NCBI GenBank assembly: GCA_016931325.1
Contig: JAFGFC010000119.1
Coordinates: 1-59,060, forward strand
Length of the DNA stretch: 59,060 bases
Origin: Spirochaetota bacterium
Lineage (GTDB): Bacteria > Spirochaetota > JAHITG01 > JAFGFC01
Reading direction: 5' to 3'
The notes under the pieces are model-generated. The model was not told the DNA's origin. It ran no database searches and saw nothing but the letters and a program-made list of their open reading frames with translations. Each line of letters begins with the position of its first letter. Positions within the stretch are counted from its first letter, which is position 1. The position numbers and the translations under genes are program-made. Shown here one piece after another: positions 56,718 to 59,060 of the stretch.

Positions 56718-56796
56718 CGCCCCGTGAAAATCACCCTTAGGAATCGCTTTAGCGATTCCTAAGGGCAGATTGCAGGGGGGACAATTTCAAGGGAAA
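56718..56796. repeat. Hairpin element, same ends as the purL-argC array
   Basis: CGCCCCGTG (56718-56726) and GGACAATTTC (56779-56788) bracket a 14-bp perfect stem: CCCTTAGGAATCGC (56734-56747), loop TTTA, GCGATTCCTAAGGG (56752-56765). A short ATTTC/GAAAT hairpin follows (56784-56796). The end words are identical to those bounding the array at 36690-36886, and the stem resembles its GGAATTG hairpin. It lies in the 367-base spacer between dapF and the M16 gene, which holds nothing else but this and the repeat at 56857. Confidence 0.8.
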
Positions 56797-56856
56797 TCCG
56801 CAAAAATTAAAGACCTTCGCCCAGCAAATTAAAGAAATCTAAGTGTCCTTATTATG

Positions 56857-56918
56857 AGGAAAAAAGGGGACGATTCTTTAATTCCAGTATGCAGAGCAAA
56901 GAACCGTCTCTTTTTCCT
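56857..56918. repeat. REP-like inverted repeat upstream of M16 and after dapF
   Basis: AGGAAAAAAGGGGACGATTCTTT (56857-56879) pairs with AAAGAACCGTCTCTTTTTCCT (56898-56918) with a few mismatches around an 18-base loop. The GGGGACGATTCTTT word is of the type seen in REP/RAYT palindromes. It may also terminate dapF transcription on the minus strand. Next to it, AACTTTGAACTTGGAAC is a short-word repeat (56922-56938). Confidence 0.7.
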
Positions 56919-56945
56919 ATTAACTTTGAACTTGGAACATAGTAC

Positions 56946-57791
56946 TTATTTTAGTTTCTTCTTGAATTCCGGGGAGAAATCACCGCACGCGACGCTGGAA
57001 ACAGGACCGGCCATATGAACATGACCCTGACGGTCGATCTCAATATCAAGCACACCCCCCGGCATATGGACATTTAGCTGACTCTCAACAAGTCCCAGTT
57101 TAAAAACCGCGCTGGCTGCCGCGCAGCTGGAACTACCCGAAGCCAGGGTATAGCCGGCTCCTCTTTCCCATATCTCTATTTGAATATTATGCCTGTCTAC
57201 CACTTTGACCAGCTGCATATTGATACGGTTTGGAAAGAGGGGATGATTTTCCACCAGGGGACCTATTTTTTTAGCCAGAGAATCTGATATCTCATCCAGA
57301 ATAATGACACAATGAGGGTTCCCGATCGATAAACAGATAACTTTAAAAGCGTTATCACCCAGTTGCAGCATCTCATTGACAACCTCGCGGGATTCACCGG
57401 CAACAGGGATCTCTTTACTCTGAAACGTGACGGTTCCCATATCCACTTTGATCATATGAGATGTTCTATCCAGGATCTCGACTTTTACCTCCCCGCCTTT
57501 TGTATGGAGCAAAAAAAAGTTATTTTTTATATATCCGGCATCAAACAGGAATCTGGCAAATATCCTCAAGCCATTTCCGCTTTTCTCCGCTTCACTTCCA
57601 TCCGGATTAAATATCTTTAAACTGAGGTTCTTTCCTTTAAAAAGTGGGCCATAAAGGATGCCGTCCGAACCAACGCCAAAGTTCCTGTGGCAGATCAGTT
57701 TTATTTTCTCCCCATCAAGTTTGATCTTGTTCTCTTTGGGGTCAATAACGATATAATCATTACCCAGGGCATGATATTTGTAAAAATCCAC
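56946..57791 (-). CDS. Diaminopimelate epimerase homologue with serine at both catalytic cysteines
   Basis: A 281-residue two-lobed DapF-fold protein. Family landmarks: MDFYKYHALGNDYIVID (1-17), FNPDGSEAEKSGNGLR (61-76), IGNPHCVI (156-163) and ERGAGYTLASGSSSCA (209-224). Diaminopimelate epimerase uses two cysteines (Cys73 and Cys217 in Haemophilus) as acid/base pair, in MCGNG and ACGSG. Here the corresponding residues are Ser71 (KSGNG) and Ser218 (ASGSS). The pocket otherwise looks complete and there is no sign of gene decay. Either this belongs to a serine-type subgroup that still racemises meso/LL-DAP, or it acts on another substrate. The GTG start has AAAGGAG five bases upstream. It follows the CreD-like gene by 23 bases. 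Confidence 0.88.
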   Translation of the reverse strand: MDFYKYHALGNDYIVIDPKENKIKLDGEKIKLICHRNFGVGSDGILYGPLFKGKNLSLKIFNPDGSEAEKSGNGLRIFARFLFDAGYIKNNFFLLHTKGGEVKVEILDRTSHMIKVDMGTVTFQSKEIPVAGESREVVNEMLQLGDNAFKVICLSIGNPHCVIILDEISDSLAKKIGPLVENHPLFPNRINMQLVKVVDRHNIQIEIWERGAGYTLASGSSSCAAASAVFKLGLVESQLNVHMPGGVLDIEIDRQGHVHMAGPVSSVACGDFSPEFKKKLK

Positions 57792-57814
57792 ATCGTCTCC
57801 TTTGCGCCGTATAT

Positions 57815-59041
57815 CTATTTTTTAATAAACTGCTTGTCCCAATCGATCTTGGCCGTAAATTGCATAACCACGAACAGGGTCAGAATGCTCAAAATCGTAA
57901 TGGCCAGACCTGTATAACCTTCCAGGAAAAAGGCATAAGAAAAGAGGATAAGGTAGACAAACTGCGAAATGCCAGTTTCCTTTAATGCGAACTGCTCTCC
58001 CACCACAAGCCGCATATACGATATCACGAGGAATATGGAAACAATGGATGAGAGGATGAACGCAAAGTGTATGGCTATATGGTCAGCCAGATAGCACAAA
58101 AGCAGATGAAAACTGAAAAAAGCCGCGGCCAGAAAAAAATAGTTCATAGGGTGGATACGGATATTTTTAACCGTGGTGATGATGAACATGAGAAAGAAGA
58201 AAAAGAAAAGTGAGACCGGGGCAAAAAAACTCACCCGGCTGGCAAACGGACCCGGATTTATTTTTTTCGGCAGGTCCATTCCTATCTGTATGCCGGAGAT
58301 AAGGTTGGCGTATTTCCAGGTCAACCGCCAGCCCTTGCCTGTTCTCTCTTTTTTTGTCGGCGAGATGCCGTTCTCCGGAAAATCTATCTTTTTAAAATCG
58401 GTGTTCATCTCCAGTTTGAAATTTTTTATCTGAGATACATTATAACCGAACATGTACCACCACTGGTCCATCCCCTGTGAACGATAATGGATCTCCACTA
58501 TTCTGGTCTCTCCGGGCGCCATATCCATCGTCTGCCAGGCTCTTCCACCGGAAGGCTGGATCTCCTGCACTTTTTTTCCGTCAATAATGAATTTGAAATT
58601 ATCATAGACCCCTTCGACAGTGGGAAAGGTATAGTCAAAAAATACTTCCTTTCTTACACCCGTATTATTTTTTACCGTATATTTTCCTGAAAAGAACACT
58701 TTATAGGTGGAATACCATAAAAGCCCTTTTTTCCTGTACTCCAGATCAAGATCAACCGTTATATCGCTCCCTTCCAGGGTCATGGGGTGATCAACCGTCT
58801 CCACCTTGGTCTCAATAACCGTTTCATCATGGCCTTTGGTTTCCACCTTTCGTAATTCTTTTGTCTGATAGTAAATAGAGGGAGCCCTCTGTGCCTGCTG
58901 TGTCCCCCATAACCGTCCGACGGCGTATTTTAATAAATTGTCCTGTCTGTAGGTCCTGAAACTGGTCACACCGCCCAGGATAACCCAGGCCACGCTGGCG
59001 CAGAAAAAAATAAAGACCAAACCTCTGATACGCTTCCACAT
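57815..59041 (-). CDS. CreD-like inner membrane protein
   Basis: A 408-residue inner-membrane protein resembling CreD (PF06123). After one N-terminal membrane helix (residues 7-25) comes a large extracytoplasmic region of about 240 residues with strands, then five to six C-terminal helices. The C-terminal stretch with RIHPMNYFF, LADHIAIHFAF and TLFVVMQFTAKIDW follows the CreD pattern closely. CreD in enterobacteria is regulated by CreBC and affects envelope properties; its molecular activity is unknown. The ATG has AGGAGG six bases upstream (59041-59039 start). Upstream of the start only about 19 bases remain in the window, so promoter and earlier operon members are not visible. Downstream is the DapF homologue. 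Confidence 0.75.
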   Translation of the reverse strand: MWKRIRGLVFIFFCASVAWVILGGVTSFRTYRQDNLLKYAVGRLWGTQQAQRAPSIYYQTKELRKVETKGHDETVIETKVETVDHPMTLEGSDITVDLDLEYRKKGLLWYSTYKVFFSGKYTVKNNTGVRKEVFFDYTFPTVEGVYDNFKFIIDGKKVQEIQPSGGRAWQTMDMAPGETRIVEIHYRSQGMDQWWYMFGYNVSQIKNFKLEMNTDFKKIDFPENGISPTKKERTGKGWRLTWKYANLISGIQIGMDLPKKINPGPFASRVSFFAPVSLFFFFFLMFIITTVKNIRIHPMNYFFLAAAFFSFHLLLCYLADHIAIHFAFILSSIVSIFLVISYMRLVVGEQFALKETGISQFVYLILFSYAFFLEGYTGLAITILSILTLFVVMQFTAKIDWDKQFIKK

Positions 59042-59060
59042 GATCGTCCTCCTCTACTGG

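Overview
The window reads as a compact, low-to-medium G+C chromosome segment from a Gram-negative-type (diderm) bacterium. The evidence for two membranes is a TonB-receptor-like outer-membrane barrel, several lipoproteins with lipoboxes, and periplasmic TPR and Fe-S proteins. Sigma-70-type boxes (TTGACA / TATATT) are easy to see. No rRNA, tRNA, CRISPR array, transposase or phage gene was found. The taxon cannot be fixed from this sequence alone. The mix of a giant Ser/Thr-kinase-AAA-TPR-GAF-GGDEF protein, beta-propeller lipoproteins and a 4,084-residue beta-helix/beta-propeller surface protein would suit a spirochaete-like or uncultured candidate-phylum lineage; trees of UvrA, TyrS or PurL would settle it.

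Layout. 1-10,150: an unknown membrane protein, a DUF47-Pit phosphate transport pair, tyrS, ptsI (PTS enzyme I, alone), a tiny membrane protein, uvrA, a cupin, a PilZ protein and a DUF4234 protein. 10,200-15,930 (minus strand): a 1,630-residue kinase/AAA/TPR/GAF/diguanylate cyclase followed by DUF4234 and DUF2752 membrane proteins. 16,050-20,780 (minus): a NapH-NapG-like polyferredoxin fusion, a TPR protein and a barrel that appears to have no plug, in one operon. 20,780-21,077: a 57-bp tandem hairpin repeat. 21,078-26,284 (plus): polyprenol-phosphate-type glycosyltransferase, UDP-glucuronate decarboxylase-like enzyme, a propeller-like lipoprotein and a B12-type radical SAM protein, the last three tightly coupled to their upstream genes, then a GAF-GGDEF protein. 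26,359-38,337 (minus): PfkB sugar kinase, queD, a DegT-family protein lacking the PLP lysine, a four-gene signalling operon (membrane protein, PAS-GAF histidine kinase, receiver, receiver-GAF-GGDEF), purL-purQ, argC and a small lipoprotein. 38,556-50,810: the giant gene, the only plus-strand gene in the last 33 kb. 50,830-59,041 (minus): propeller lipoprotein-nnr-small membrane-anchored protein; M16 peptidase-GT4; a CreD-like protein and a DapF homologue whose two catalytic cysteines are both serine.

How the parts fit. Housekeeping genes (tyrS, uvrA, purLQ, argC, dapF, nnr, queD) are interleaved with a cell-envelope and signalling repertoire. Cyclic-di-GMP is a recurring theme: three GGDEF proteins and one PilZ receptor, with no EAL or HD-GYP hydrolase in the window. 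The points most worth following are two enzymes with substituted catalytic residues (DapF C-to-S twice; DegT K-to-G), the giant multi-propeller protein, the polyferredoxin/TPR/barrel operon, a modular hairpin element present at two loci with the same 9- and 10-base ends, and repeated promoter placement that predicts very short or absent mRNA leaders.
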